Counted from the stretch's first letter, positions 7,480-17,023 are shown. The stretch is 64,000 nucleotides of DNA from Nonomuraea sp. NEAU-A123 (GCF_018603905.1 NZ_JAHFZZ010000035.1:38330-102329), one strand, 5' to 3'. Program-made: numbers and translations. The notes: generated by a model not told the origin, from the sequence alone.

Positions 7480-9915
7480 TCACCCGAGAGAACATCGTTC
7501 CGGCGGGTGGACGGTGAGCCGGTAGCGGGTGTGCGCGACGGCCTCCCACTGGCGCCGGTATCGCCCGGTCGCGGCACCGCCGGCCTCGTGGGAGGCGACC
7601 TCGTCTCCGTGCTCGTCGATGACCGTGAGCGGTGGGGTGTGGTCAGGTACTTCGACGGTGATGGGCCCGCTGCCGCCGGCGGTGATGTCGGCGGTGCTCA
7701 GGACGCCCAGCTGCCAGTCGATGTCGACGCGGTGGCCGCCGCGGCACCGGATGCCGCGCACGTGTCCGCTCGGCCAGCTCGCGGGCAGCGTCTTCAGCAG
7801 GCTGATGGCGCCTTCGTGACTCTGCACGAGCAGCTCGGTCATGCCGGCGACCGCGCCGAAGTTGCCGTCGATCTGGAAGATGTGGCCGCCGGGCCAATCG
7901 TCGTGCGGGTGGAGGTCGAGGAGGGACGGCGAGCTGAGGTCGTCCAGGAGGACGGAGATCGACCGTTCGGCGAGCTTGGCGTCACGCAACCGGGCGGCCA
8001 GGCAGAGGATCCACGCCTGGCTCCAGCCGGTGTAGCCGCTGCCGTGCTCCAGCCGCGACCGCAGCGCACGGCGTGCCGCCTCGAAGTCACGCGGGGTGCC
8101 GGTCTCGGTGATGCGCGTGCCCGGGTACAGCGCGTACAGGTGCGAGAGGTGCCGGTGCCCGGGCTCGCGCGGGGTTCGCTCGTCGTACCACTCCAGCAGG
8201 TCCCCCTCCTGCCCGATGGCGACAGGGCGCAGCGTGGAGAGCGCGCCGCGTACCTGGGCGACGAAGAGGTCGTGGCTGCCCGAGAACCGCTCGGCCAGGA
8301 GGGCGTAGCGTGACAGCACCTCGCGCACCAGTTCCTGGTCCATGGCACTGCCCTGCGAGGTGGCGGCGCGCTGGGACTCCCCAACCACGAAATGGTGTTC
8401 CGGGGACGTCGAGGGGCTCATGACGAGCTCTCCGCGTTGGTCGGGCACCAGCATGTCCAGGGCGAACCGGGCGGCCGACCGGAAGACGGGCAGGGCCGTG
8501 TTCGCGGCGAAGTCGTCGTCGTGCTGGTAGTCGAGGTGATCCCAGAGGTGCGCGGTGAGCCACATCAGGCCGGAAGGCCAGTTGGCGAACTGGGGGTCGC
8601 CTATCACGGGAGTGGAGAAACGCCAGATGTCGGTGTTGTGGTGGACGGTCGCGCCGCCGGCGGCGTAGTAGCGGCTGGCCGTGTCCGCTCCGGCTGCGGC
8701 CAGTTCGCGGGTCAGCTCGAACAGCGGCTGGTGCACCTCGGGAAGTGCGGTCGGCTCCGCGGGCCAGTAGTTCATCTCGACGTTGATGTTGGTGGTGTAG
8801 TTGCAGCTCCATCCGGGGCGCACGTCGGCGTTCCAGATGCCCTGCAGGTTGGCGGCCTGCGTTCCGGGGCGCGAGCTGGAGATCAGCAGGTAGCGGCCGT
8901 AGTGGTAGTACAGCTCGGCGCGGGCCGGATCGGCTCCCTCGGTCGCGGGAGCCGATGCCGACAGGTCCAGATCGACCCGGTCGAAGTAGCCGCGGTAATC
9001 CTGGCGGTGGCGGGCGCGCAGCTCGGCCGTGCCGGTCGCGGTGGCGCGCTGGACGCGCCGGCGCGCCTGCTCGGCGATGGCGGCCAGGTCGGCGCTCGGC
9101 CGCTGGTCATAGCCCCGGAACCCGCTGGCCGCCGAGGCGATCAGCCGGATCTCTTGCGGGCCGGTCCGCTGTACGGCGGCGACGACGGCGAATCCCATGC
9201 CGGCGGCGACGGTGCCGTCCTCGCCAGGTTCGTCGTCGGCGTAGAAGATCGCCGGGTGCTGGTCGACGTAGTTGGGCAGGACGTGGGAGGGCGCGCGTCC
9301 GGTGGCGGTGAGCCAGTGCACGTCGGCGTCCTGTCGCCGGGTGACCTCGACGGCGGGGTGGTCGCTGCCGAAGGTGAGGGCGACGGCGTCCGCTGCGCCG
9401 GCCCCCGTTACGGCGACGGCGTCCGCTGCCGCTGAGCCGCCTCCCGTTACGGTGACGACCAGGACGCCGTCTGGCTGGGAGACGAAGCTCTGCATGCGCA
9501 CCGGGCCCGCCGGGGTGTCGTAGGCGGTGATGGCGACGGCCTCGGCCACGTCGAGTTCGCGGCGATACCCGCTGATGGGCTGGTCGGCGGCGTATCGCCA
9601 CTCCAGCCGGCCCACCGGCTGGTAGGACTCGCTGTAGCCCGGTCCCTGCATGGCCCGGGCGAGTTCGTCAGCGCGCAGGTGGCCCTGCTCGGTGATGGCG
9701 CGCCGCAGTTCGGGCAGCAGGGTGCTGACTTCGGGGTCGTTCTTGGGGGACCGGGGGCCACCCGACCAGAGCGTGTCGATGTTGAGGTCGAAGCGCTCGG
9801 CGGCGACGCGCCCGTGCACCATCGCGCCCAGGGTTCCGTTGCCCAGGGGGAAACCCTCGTGGAAGGTGGCGGAGGGCGCCGGCAGCCGCAAACGGTGGCG
9901 CCGCGGTCCGCTCAC
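7480..9915 (-). CDS. Glycoside hydrolase family 95 (alpha-L-fucosidase / alpha-L-galactosidase type)
   Basis: An 811-residue inverting glycosidase. The N-terminal beta-domain starts at PLGNGTLGAMVHG (residues 20-32). The (alpha/alpha)6 barrel carries the NxN pair in TNINVEMNYWPAEPT that positions catalytic water in family 95, and IDGNFG supplies the conserved aspartate region. The start is GTG at 9915, which overlaps the stop of the binding-protein gene (GTGA); the frame stays open further upstream without homology. There is no signal peptide, so it acts in the cytoplasm on imported oligosaccharides. It is the last gene of the GH2-permease-permease-lipoprotein operon. The family cleaves alpha-1,2-linked L-fucose or L-galactose; which one cannot be told here. 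Confidence 0.88.
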   Translation of the reverse strand: MSGPRRHRLRLPAPSATFHEGFPLGNGTLGAMVHGRVAAERFDLNIDTLWSGGPRSPKNDPEVSTLLPELRRAITEQGHLRADELARAMQGPGYSESYQPVGRLEWRYAADQPISGYRRELDVAEAVAITAYDTPAGPVRMQSFVSQPDGVLVVTVTGGGSAAADAVAVTGAGAADAVALTFGSDHPAVEVTRRQDADVHWLTATGRAPSHVLPNYVDQHPAIFYADDEPGEDGTVAAGMGFAVVAAVQRTGPQEIRLIASAASGFRGYDQRPSADLAAIAEQARRRVQRATATGTAELRARHRQDYRGYFDRVDLDLSASAPATEGADPARAELYYHYGRYLLISSSRPGTQAANLQGIWNADVRPGWSCNYTTNINVEMNYWPAEPTALPEVHQPLFELTRELAAAGADTASRYYAAGGATVHHNTDIWRFSTPVIGDPQFANWPSGLMWLTAHLWDHLDYQHDDDFAANTALPVFRSAARFALDMLVPDQRGELVMSPSTSPEHHFVVGESQRAATSQGSAMDQELVREVLSRYALLAERFSGSHDLFVAQVRGALSTLRPVAIGQEGDLLEWYDERTPREPGHRHLSHLYALYPGTRITETGTPRDFEAARRALRSRLEHGSGYTGWSQAWILCLAARLRDAKLAERSISVLLDDLSSPSLLDLHPHDDWPGGHIFQIDGNFGAVAGMTELLVQSHEGAISLLKTLPASWPSGHVRGIRCRGGHRVDIDWQLGVLSTADITAGGSGPITVEVPDHTPPLTVIDEHGDEVASHEAGGAATGRYRRQWEAVAHTRYRLTVHPPERCSLG

Positions 9916-11555
9916 TTCTGGTACGCCTTCTGCTCGATCTCCAGGTAGCGCTTGAGTCCCAGGTCGTCGAGGCCCTTGAGGTAGGCCGCCCATGCGGCGT
10001 CGTCGTTGACATTCTTCCTGCCGGTGACGAACTCGAGACCGGACTGGGCCACGTAGTTCTCGATGTTCGTCCGCAGGGTGGCGTGCTCGGCCGCCACGTC
10101 CGCGCCGATCCACACGTTCCAGTAGGGGTAGATCTGATCCTTCGCTTCCTTGCCCGCATACAGCTCGGTGGCCTGGAACAGCCGCCGCTCGACCCCGCGC
10201 GTGTCGTAGATGTCGGTCGGCTGAACCTGGGCCCCGCGGAATGCCTTGTTGCTGTTGTACTGCGTGAGGGCGCCCCAGGACTTGTTGCGGGTGGGGGCGG
10301 GGTTGTCCGGGTCGGCCGGCAGCGTCTTGAACAGCGGGGTCAGATCCTTGTCCAGGGCCACATCACCGCTGGCTGGCTTGTCCCAGTTGACCCCCTGCGT
10401 GCCGAATTCGCCGAGCACATGGCCCTCGTCGGTGAAGAGGTAGTCCATCATCTTGATCGCGGTGATCTGCTCCTGCTCGCTCGCCTTGTTGGTGATGACG
10501 AAGGACGCCCCCGGCATGCTGGGCAGGTTGTAGGCGGCGTAGCCGGTGCCGTCCGGGCCCTTGAGCGGAGGCACCGCGTCATAGTTCTTGTCCCGCCCGT
10601 CCTTCTGCCCGAGGGTGAGGAGGTTACCCACGTTCTGCGTGGTGGCCGCTCCGACGATGACCGCGTCCGCGTGGTCGCCCTTGGCCTTGAGCGCGTCGTA
10701 GTTCTGGGTGAAGGAGCCCTCGTCGATGAGCCCGTCGGCGTACAGCGAGGCGATGTACTTCAGCCCCGCACGCCATTTGTCCTGACTGGCCTGCAGTTGC
10801 ACCTGGCCGTTGTTCAGCGCGAGCGTCGACGGATATGCCTCGCCGGTCTGCGGGTCGTACAGGAAGGCATTCATGAAGTACGACAGCAGCGTCTCGGCCG
10901 TGTCGCCGCTCAGCGGAATCTCATCGGCCTTGCCGTTGCCGTTGGGGTCCTTGGTCTTGAACGCCGTCAAGACGGCGCGCAGGTCCTCGGTGGTGGCCGG
11001 CTGCTTGAGGCCCAGCTTCTTCAGCCAAGCGGAGTTCATCCACAGCTTGGCCGAGTACGAGCAGTGGAAGCAGTCGTTCCACTGTGGCAGGCCGTAGATC
11101 TTGCCGTCAGGGGCGGTGGCCATGGTCTTGAAAGCCGGGGTGTCGTTGAACGCCTTCTGGATGTTCGGCGCGTACTTGGCGATCAGGTCGTTCAGCGGCA
11201 CGATGATGCCCTGTTTGGCGAACTTGAGCAGCTCGGCCTGGCTGAACTGGTCAACCCATGAGACGAGCAGGTACACATCGGGGTAGTCGCCGCTGGCCAG
11301 GGAGATCTGGCGCTTCTCCGAAGCCGGGCCGGCGTCGTAGGTGGTCGTCTGGAACTGGAGGTTGACCTTGAACTTCTCGCTCACCAGCTTGGTGAACGCG
11401 TTGGTCTTGCAGTCGACCCCGGCATCTTGCGGAGCGAAGATCGTGAGAGTGCCGGGATCGGACTTGCCGGCGTTCGCGCCAGAGGAACAGGCCGCGAGCG
11501 GCAGCATGGTCATGAGGACGGCGAGCATGGCCACCCGCCTCGGGGGACAGAGCAT
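9912..11555 (-). CDS. ABC sugar-binding lipoprotein (CUT1, LplA-like)
   Basis: A 547-residue extracellular binding protein. A short hydrophobic leader ends in the lipobox LAAC, so the mature protein is lipid-anchored at about residue 23. The body has the type 1 binding-protein pattern, with GDYPDVYLLVSWVDQFSQAE near the N-lobe. Its large size (over 500 residues) matches the LplA/YtcQ group, which captures complex plant or mucin-type oligosaccharides. Start: the ATG at 11555 has AAAGG 7 bases upstream; two earlier in-frame ATGs (11579, 11570) lack a ribosome site. It delivers ligand to the two permeases just upstream in the operon. The ATPase is not encoded here, as usual for CUT1 systems sharing an MsiK-type ATPase. 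Confidence 0.88.
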   Translation of the reverse strand: MLCPPRRVAMLAVLMTMLPLAACSSGANAGKSDPGTLTIFAPQDAGVDCKTNAFTKLVSEKFKVNLQFQTTTYDAGPASEKRQISLASGDYPDVYLLVSWVDQFSQAELLKFAKQGIIVPLNDLIAKYAPNIQKAFNDTPAFKTMATAPDGKIYGLPQWNDCFHCSYSAKLWMNSAWLKKLGLKQPATTEDLRAVLTAFKTKDPNGNGKADEIPLSGDTAETLLSYFMNAFLYDPQTGEAYPSTLALNNGQVQLQASQDKWRAGLKYIASLYADGLIDEGSFTQNYDALKAKGDHADAVIVGAATTQNVGNLLTLGQKDGRDKNYDAVPPLKGPDGTGYAAYNLPSMPGASFVITNKASEQEQITAIKMMDYLFTDEGHVLGEFGTQGVNWDKPASGDVALDKDLTPLFKTLPADPDNPAPTRNKSWGALTQYNSNKAFRGAQVQPTDIYDTRGVERRLFQATELYAGKEAKDQIYPYWNVWIGADVAAEHATLRTNIENYVAQSGLEFVTGRKNVNDDAAWAAYLKGLDDLGLKRYLEIEQKAYQK

Positions 11556-11582
11556 GGCAGGACCTTTCATGGAGAACATCGG

Positions 11583-12479
11583 CTAGCCCTTGACCGCGCC
11601 GATCAAGGCGCCCTTGGTGAAGTGCCGGGCGACGAACGGATAGATCAGCAGCACCGGGGCCGTCGAGACGACGATGAGGGAGTACTTGAGCAGGTCGGCG
11701 AGATGGCGACGTTCGATCCCGGCCGCGGCGTCCATCCCGTTGCCGGGCGAGTTGAGGACGAGGATGTTGCGCAGCACCAGCTGGAGCGGATACAGATCAT
11801 CGGTCTTCAGGTAGAGCAGCGCGTCGAAGTAGGAGTTCCACTGCATGATCGCGTACATCAGGGCGATGACCGCGATCATGGGCTTGGCCAGCGGCAGCAC
11901 CACCGACCACAGGATGCGCAGGTCGCCGGCGCCGTCGAGTTCGGCCGCCTCGTACAGCGAGTCGGGGATGGAGTTGCGTAGGTAGGCGCGGGCGATGATG
12001 ACCTGCCAGACGCCGATCGCCTGCGGGAGGATCATCGCCCATCGGGTGTCGAGCAGGCCCAAGGACTGCACGACCAGGTAGGTCGGGATGATCCCGCCGG
12101 CGAACAGCATCGTGTACACGATGATGGAGGTGATGAAGCCGCGGCCGTAGAAGCCTTTGCGGGACAGCGGATAGGCGATGGCGATGGTCAGGGTCACGCT
12201 GACCAGCGCGCCCACCACGGTGTAGAAGAGCGAGTTGGCGAACCCGCCGAGGATCTGCGGATCGCTGAGCACGACCTCGTAACCACGGATGGTGAAGTCG
12301 ACGGGCCACAGCCATACGCGGCCGGAGGAGACGGCGTTGGGGCTGCTGAAGGAGCTGGAGAGGATGTAGATCAGCGGCAGCAGCACCACGGCCAGGAAGG
12401 TGAGGAGCAGCGCGTATACCGCGAACATGAAGACCCGGTCGATGCCGGTGTTCTTGACCTTTCGTCCCTGCTTCACCAC
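11583..12479 (-). CDS. CUT1 ABC sugar permease (LplC/YtcP-like)
   Basis: A 298-residue membrane protein of the MalG type with six hydrophobic spans. The EAA loop that contacts the ATPase is EAAELDGAGDLRILWSVVLP, about two thirds along. The C-terminus ends with the KGALIGAVKG tail typical of the LplC subgroup. It overlaps the upstream permease gene by 7 bases and is followed after 27 bases by the binding lipoprotein, so the three form one importer. Confidence 0.92.
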   Translation of the reverse strand: MVKQGRKVKNTGIDRVFMFAVYALLLTFLAVVLLPLIYILSSSFSSPNAVSSGRVWLWPVDFTIRGYEVVLSDPQILGGFANSLFYTVVGALVSVTLTIAIAYPLSRKGFYGRGFITSIIVYTMLFAGGIIPTYLVVQSLGLLDTRWAMILPQAIGVWQVIIARAYLRNSIPDSLYEAAELDGAGDLRILWSVVLPLAKPMIAVIALMYAIMQWNSYFDALLYLKTDDLYPLQLVLRNILVLNSPGNGMDAAAGIERRHLADLLKYSLIVVSTAPVLLIYPFVARHFTKGALIGAVKG

Positions 12480-13396
12480 AGACCGCTCCCGGACACTCGC
12501 TTGGAGATGACGTTGACGCCGAGCAGCAGCACCAGATTGATGACGGAGTTGAACAGGCCCACCGCCGCGGCTTGGCTGAAGTCGGCGTTGAGCAGCCCGG
12601 TCTTGTAGACGTAGGTCGCGATGATCTCCGACTGGCCGAGATTGAGCGGGTTCTGCAGCAGGTACGCCTTCTCGAACCCGATCGCCATGATGTTGCCCGC
12701 GCCCAGGATCAGGATGATCACCGCGGTCGGCATGATGCCGGGGATGTCGACATTAATGATCTTCTGTAGCCGGGTGGCTCCGTCGACCCGGGCGGCCTCG
12801 TACAGGCTCGGGTCGATGCCGGCCAGCGCGGCCATGTAGATGACGGCGGAATATCCGGCGGTCTGCCAGATGTCGCTCCACACGTAGATGTGCCGGAAGT
12901 AGTCGGCGTTGCCCAGGAAGTCGGGCGCGTCCAGGCCGAAGAAGCCGAAGCCTTGGTCGACCAGGCCGATCCGCGGCGACAGGATGAGGATCGTCATGGA
13001 GACGATGACGACAGTGGAGATGAAGTACGGCGCATAGGTGACCAGCTGCACGGTGCGTTTGAAGAAGCCCTGCCGGATCTCGTTCAGCGCCAGGGCCAGG
13101 ATGATCGGGATGGGGAAGCCAGCCAGCAGGAAGTACACCGACAGCAGGAGGGTGTTGCGGACCAGCGTCCAGAAGACCGGATTGGAGAAGAATGCGGTGA
13201 AGTGCTGGAGCCCCGCCCATGGGCTGCCCCAGATGCCGTCGACGACGTTGTAGTCCTTGAAGGCGATGACCGAGTTGGTCATGGGCACGTACTTGAAGAC
13301 CACGAAGTAGGCGAGAGGCAGCACGATCAGCAGGTAGAGCTGCCAATGCCGGCGCAGACTCCGCCTGAGTCCCGGTTTGCCGCGGTTAGCGACCAT
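12473..13396 (-). CDS. CUT1 ABC sugar permease (LplB/YteP-like)
   Basis: A 307-residue MalF-type permease. It has a basic cytoplasmic N-terminus (KPGLRRSLRRHW), six spans, and the EAA loop EAARVDGATRLQKIINVDIP near residues 200-220. It starts inside the last codons of the GH2 gene (11-base overlap) and overlaps the next permease by 7 bases, implying tight co-translation. It acts with the LplC-like permease and the lipoprotein to import the oligosaccharide that the flanking GH2 and GH95 enzymes degrade. Confidence 0.92.
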   Translation of the reverse strand: MVANRGKPGLRRSLRRHWQLYLLIVLPLAYFVVFKYVPMTNSVIAFKDYNVVDGIWGSPWAGLQHFTAFFSNPVFWTLVRNTLLLSVYFLLAGFPIPIILALALNEIRQGFFKRTVQLVTYAPYFISTVVIVSMTILILSPRIGLVDQGFGFFGLDAPDFLGNADYFRHIYVWSDIWQTAGYSAVIYMAALAGIDPSLYEAARVDGATRLQKIINVDIPGIMPTAVIILILGAGNIMAIGFEKAYLLQNPLNLGQSEIIATYVYKTGLLNADFSQAAAVGLFNSVINLVLLLGVNVISKRVSGSGLW

Positions 13397-15800
13397 GAAC
13401 CCTCACCTCGATGACCTCGGCCGGAGCTTGCGGGAACGCTACCTTCACGGCATGGATGAGACGTCCGCCCAGGTCGAACGACATCTGCCGGTGCCGGGTG
13501 GTGCCGGTGGCGGCCTGCTCGAACGCTTGGCCGTCGGCGGAGACCGCCAGCACGAACGGCACCGAGCCCGGCTCGCCGAAGAGCACGGTGATCGTGTCCA
13601 CCGCCCACAGGCCTTCGAGATCGATGCGGAGCCAAGCGCCCGGTTGGTTCGTGGCGCTGACCCAGCCTTCGGCGACGGAGTAGTCGGTGACCAGGTGAGC
13701 CGGTCGGTCGGCCGGCGAACCGCTGCTGAAGACGGGCCGCTTGGCCGACAGCAGGCGTGGGGAATCGGCGGAGGGCATGAACGACAGCGAGGGCGGCCCG
13801 GCGGGCAGGCGGCGCGGCTGGCCGCGCCAGTCTTCTCCGCCGACCGCCTCGATCGTCAGCTCTGTCGCCTCCAGCCCGTCGGCGCCGGCCCGTAACGTGT
13901 TCGGACCGGCGAAGTACGAGCGGAACTCGATCGCGCCGACACCGTCGAGCAGGCCGCGGTTGTCAGCGGACAGGGTGATCGAGGTACCGGTGGGGAAGAT
14001 GCCCCCGCCTGCCACGACCTCGATGCGCACGGCGCGATCGTCGGCGACGACCTGGCCTGAGGCGTCGACGAGTTCCACGGTGATCAGGGTGTCGTCGGTG
14101 CCGTCGGTGGCGATCGTCATGCGGTCCGCGCTCAGCCGCAGCGCGGTCGCGGTACCGGGTTGCGGCCACGGGGGCGGCTCGATGCCCCGCAGTTCGTGGC
14201 GGTACCAGTGCCAGGCCCGCAGCGGGAGGCGAAAGTAGTCGATGAACCCCATGCGGCCCATGTCGGGCACGATGCTGCCGTGGTGGAACCCGCACCAGAG
14301 CACGATCCCCGACCGCCAGGCGTGGTCGGTTTCGACGCCGTAGCTGTAGCGGGGGCCGTAGGTGCCGGGGCGGTCTTCGATGACGCTGCCGTACTCGGAG
14401 ACGATGTTGGGCCATGGCGGCTTGAGGAAGAGTGACGCTCCGTCGCCGTTGTAGCCGGCCAGGTCGCCGAGCTCGTCGAAGCCGCGGCGCTGAGCTCCGC
14501 CCACCGCGGCCGGCCGGGTGGGGTCGAGCTCGTGGACGAGGTCGACCAGGCGCCGGGTCAGCTGCTTGGCCTGCGGAATCACCTCGTCATCGGTGAAGAA
14601 CACCTCGTTGCCGGTGCTCCAGGCGATGACGCTGGGGTGGTTGCGGTTGACGCGGATCATCTCGGCCATGGCACGCAGGCAGCTGTCTTCGAACTCCGCG
14701 CGGTCGCCCTCGTCGGGCGGGTAGGCGCCGGCGGTCCAGAAACCTTCGGCGTTCTCCCCGCCGATTCCCCAGAAGCACAGCTCAGACCAGAACAGCACCC
14801 CTTGGCGATCGCACTCGGCGGTGAACTCCTCGTGGTGGGGGTAGTGCGATCCGCGAATGAGGTTCATCCCGCTCTCGCGGATCAGCGTGACATCGCGGCG
14901 GATGCCGCTGTGGGTCGCGGCGTCGCTCCACCCGGCGCGGTCCTGGTGCACGTTGGCGCCGTGGATCGGCAGGTGCTCGCCGTTGAGGAAGAAGCCCTTG
15001 TCGGTGGTGAACTCGACGGTGCGTACCCCGAAAGTGGTGACGGCCTGGTCCAGGCCGAGGCGCTGCTCCAGCGTGTAGAGGTGCGGCGTGTCGGGATGCC
15101 ACAGCCGCGCCTGGGGCAGGGTGAGTTCCTGGCGGCAGGTGCGCGTGGCTCCGGCCGGCAAGGACACCGGCTGGCGCAGCCGCAGGATCGACTCCCCGGC
15201 CAGGCGGATTTCGGCGGTCAGGTCACCGTCGAAGGGAACGCCGCTGTCGTTGACGAGCTCGGTGGCCACCTCGATGACGGCGTCGCCGCCCAGCACCTGG
15301 CGCGTGGTGACGAACGTGCCGTACCAGGCGATGCGGGTGCGCTCGGTCACGATCAGGGAGACGTCGCGGTAGATGCCGCCGTTGAAGGTGTGTTCTCCGG
15401 CGCGGGGAGCCAGCCGCGGGTTCCACTCGTTGCTGACCCGCACAGCGAGCTGATTGGCCCCCGCGCGTACCGCGGTGGAGATGTCGATCGCGAAGGCGGT
15501 GTATCCGCCGAGATGCCGGCCCACCTGCCGGCCGTTGACGTACACCTCGGCGTCCTGGAACACCCCCTGGAACTCCAGGGCGAGGTACTTGCCCAGATCC
15601 TCAGGGCGCACTTCGAGGACTCGGCGATAGACGCCGCGGCCGACGTAGAAGCCGGTCTCCATGAAGTACGGGATGCCGAAGGAGTGCGGCAGCCCGACGT
15701 CGTAGAAGTCGCTGTCGTCGAAGTCCTCCGCGACCGCGCCGGGCGGATCCCCGTAGGCGAACTTCCAGGCTCTGTTGATCAACTCCTTGCGGCGGGTCAT
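13386..15800 (-). CDS. Glycoside hydrolase family 2 enzyme with C-terminal discoidin-like domain
   Basis: An 804-residue retaining glycosidase (beta-galactosidase, glucuronidase or related). It has a sugar-binding jelly roll at residues 1-170 (FQDAEVYVNGRQVGRHLGGY), an immunoglobulin-like domain to about 270, then the TIM barrel with acid/base glutamate in WSTGNEVFF and nucleophile glutamate in IVSEYGSVIE. Another beta-domain follows, and the last 130 residues resemble an F5/8 type C module ending VIEVRVHGR. There is no signal peptide, so it is intracellular. Start at 15800 (MTRRKEL) rather than 15815, because GGACGG lies upstream of the second ATG; this is a weak preference. First gene of the operon, preceded by three operators. 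Confidence 0.88.
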   Translation of the reverse strand: MTRRKELINRAWKFAYGDPPGAVAEDFDDSDFYDVGLPHSFGIPYFMETGFYVGRGVYRRVLEVRPEDLGKYLALEFQGVFQDAEVYVNGRQVGRHLGGYTAFAIDISTAVRAGANQLAVRVSNEWNPRLAPRAGEHTFNGGIYRDVSLIVTERTRIAWYGTFVTTRQVLGGDAVIEVATELVNDSGVPFDGDLTAEIRLAGESILRLRQPVSLPAGATRTCRQELTLPQARLWHPDTPHLYTLEQRLGLDQAVTTFGVRTVEFTTDKGFFLNGEHLPIHGANVHQDRAGWSDAATHSGIRRDVTLIRESGMNLIRGSHYPHHEEFTAECDRQGVLFWSELCFWGIGGENAEGFWTAGAYPPDEGDRAEFEDSCLRAMAEMIRVNRNHPSVIAWSTGNEVFFTDDEVIPQAKQLTRRLVDLVHELDPTRPAAVGGAQRRGFDELGDLAGYNGDGASLFLKPPWPNIVSEYGSVIEDRPGTYGPRYSYGVETDHAWRSGIVLWCGFHHGSIVPDMGRMGFIDYFRLPLRAWHWYRHELRGIEPPPWPQPGTATALRLSADRMTIATDGTDDTLITVELVDASGQVVADDRAVRIEVVAGGGIFPTGTSITLSADNRGLLDGVGAIEFRSYFAGPNTLRAGADGLEATELTIEAVGGEDWRGQPRRLPAGPPSLSFMPSADSPRLLSAKRPVFSSGSPADRPAHLVTDYSVAEGWVSATNQPGAWLRIDLEGLWAVDTITVLFGEPGSVPFVLAVSADGQAFEQAATGTTRHRQMSFDLGGRLIHAVKVAFPQAPAEVIEVRVHGR

Positions 15801-15933
15801 GGCGCAGCCGTCCATGCACGCGGCGTCAGTCGGCCGGCACCGGGCTCGAATGACGACAGGCGGCGGACTGGTGTGGAAAGGAAGGGCACGATGTACAGCT
15901 CTCAGAGGGGGAGCGGAAACGGCCGCATTGGCG

Positions 15934-15992
15934 ACCGTGAACGTTCACGGTATGACCGTGAACGTTCACGGCATCTCCGTGAAACATCACCG
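15934..15992. promoter_or_regulatory. Three operator palindromes spaced 21 bp apart upstream of the GH2 operon
   Basis: Site 1 (15934-15951) is the perfect 18-bp palindrome ACCGTGAACGTTCACGGT. Site 2 (15956-15971) is the perfect 16-bp CCGTGAACGTTCACGG. Site 3 (15977-15992), CCGTGAAACATCACCG, is imperfect. Centres fall at 15942.5, 15963.5 and 15984.5, so the spacing is 21 bp twice, two helical turns each. The central CG pair in sites 1 and 2 is typical of LacI-family operators, and a LacI-family gene ends 36 bases away. Confidence 0.8.
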
Positions 15993-16027
15993 TAAAGAGC
16001 GGGTTCCCCCGTGTCAATGGGGGTGGG

Positions 16028-17023
16028 TCAAGCGGATTCTCGCCACAGCATGTGCGGGCGTACCGTTCGCCGCATGGGCGGCAGCACGCCGAAGTCGGCG
16101 GCGGCGAGAGCGTCGGCTATGTCCAACGCGCTGCTGACCAGGGCGTGGCGATCGATCGAGACCGTCGTCAACGTGGGATGCACGGCCTCGCCCAGGGTCA
16201 GACCGTCGAAGCCGCAGATCTTGACCTGGCGCGGCACCTCGATGCCGAGAGCGTGTGAAGCCTGCACCGCACCGATCGCCATGAGGTCATTGAAGGCCAG
16301 CACCGCGTCCATATCCGGATATGTGGCGACAAGCTCGGCGAACGCCCGGCCGCCACCGGCCATCGATTCCTCACCCACGACGACCATGCCTGTCGACTCG
16401 CCGCCGACGAGCTCCTCGAAGTAGCCACGCCGTGGCGAGGGCTCGTAGGTCGGCGAGGCGCGCAGCGAATAGGAGGAATCGATCATCCCGATGCGCCGCG
16501 CCCCCTTGGTACGCAGTGCCTGGATCGCCTCTCGCACACCTTCACGTATGTCGACTTCGACGGAATGCATGCCGGGCCGGCTGCTCGGCCGTTCCAGCAT
16601 CACGAGCGGGATGCCGCCGCTGGCCCGCGCGAGGGCGTCGTCATTCTGCACGAAGTGCCCGATGAACACGTCCACCTGCCCCGACAGCATGTCGAGCGCG
16701 TTCGGCTCGTCCTCCGTCTCCGTCGAGGCCATCACCACGTGCCAGCCGCGCTCTGCCGCGGCATTGAGCAGATCTCCGGCGATCTCGGTGAAGTACGGGT
16801 TGCGGAAGGAGGCCACTAGATACCCCATCGCACGAGTCTTCTTGCGCACGACGAGGTTGCGAGCGAACCGGCTCGGCCGGTATCCGAGCTTTTGGCAGGC
16901 TTCCAGCACGCGCTGCTTGGTCTGTTCGTTGATCTCTCCCATGTCATTGATCGCCCGGGTCACCGTCTGCCGGGAGACGCCTGCGGCCTGGGCCACATCG
17001 TTGATCGTCACACGTTTAGCCAT
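16028..17023 (-). CDS. LacI family transcriptional regulator of the GH2/GH95 operon
   Basis: A 331-residue repressor: helix-turn-helix TINDVAQAAGVSRQTVTRAI (residues 5-24), hinge helix with YRPSRFARNLVVRK, then a periplasmic-binding-like effector domain. Start ATG at 17023 gives the canonical MAKRVTINDVA; the frame is open further upstream without homology. It is transcribed in the same direction as, and just upstream of, the GH2 operon. The three palindromes between them are its probable operators. The effector is presumably an oligosaccharide or sugar released by GH2/GH95. No copy of the palindrome is seen upstream of its own start. Confidence 0.92.
   Translation of the reverse strand: MAKRVTINDVAQAAGVSRQTVTRAINDMGEINEQTKQRVLEACQKLGYRPSRFARNLVVRKKTRAMGYLVASFRNPYFTEIAGDLLNAAAERGWHVVMASTETEDEPNALDMLSGQVDVFIGHFVQNDDALARASGGIPLVMLERPSSRPGMHSVEVDIREGVREAIQALRTKGARRIGMIDSSYSLRASPTYEPSPRRGYFEELVGGESTGMVVVGEESMAGGGRAFAELVATYPDMDAVLAFNDLMAIGAVQASHALGIEVPRQVKICGFDGLTLGEAVHPTLTTVSIDRHALVSSALDIADALAAADFGVLPPMRRTVRPHMLWRESA

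Noticed and set aside
9915..10113. N-terminal extension of the GH95 protein by about 66 residues
   Set aside because: The extension overlaps the binding-protein coding sequence and reads as arginine-rich nonsense. The GTG at 9915 overlapping the previous stop gives the normal family start.
14532..15995. A 487-codon plus-strand frame opposite the GH2 gene
   Set aside because: It runs through the operator palindromes and lacks any protein-family feature; an antisense shadow.
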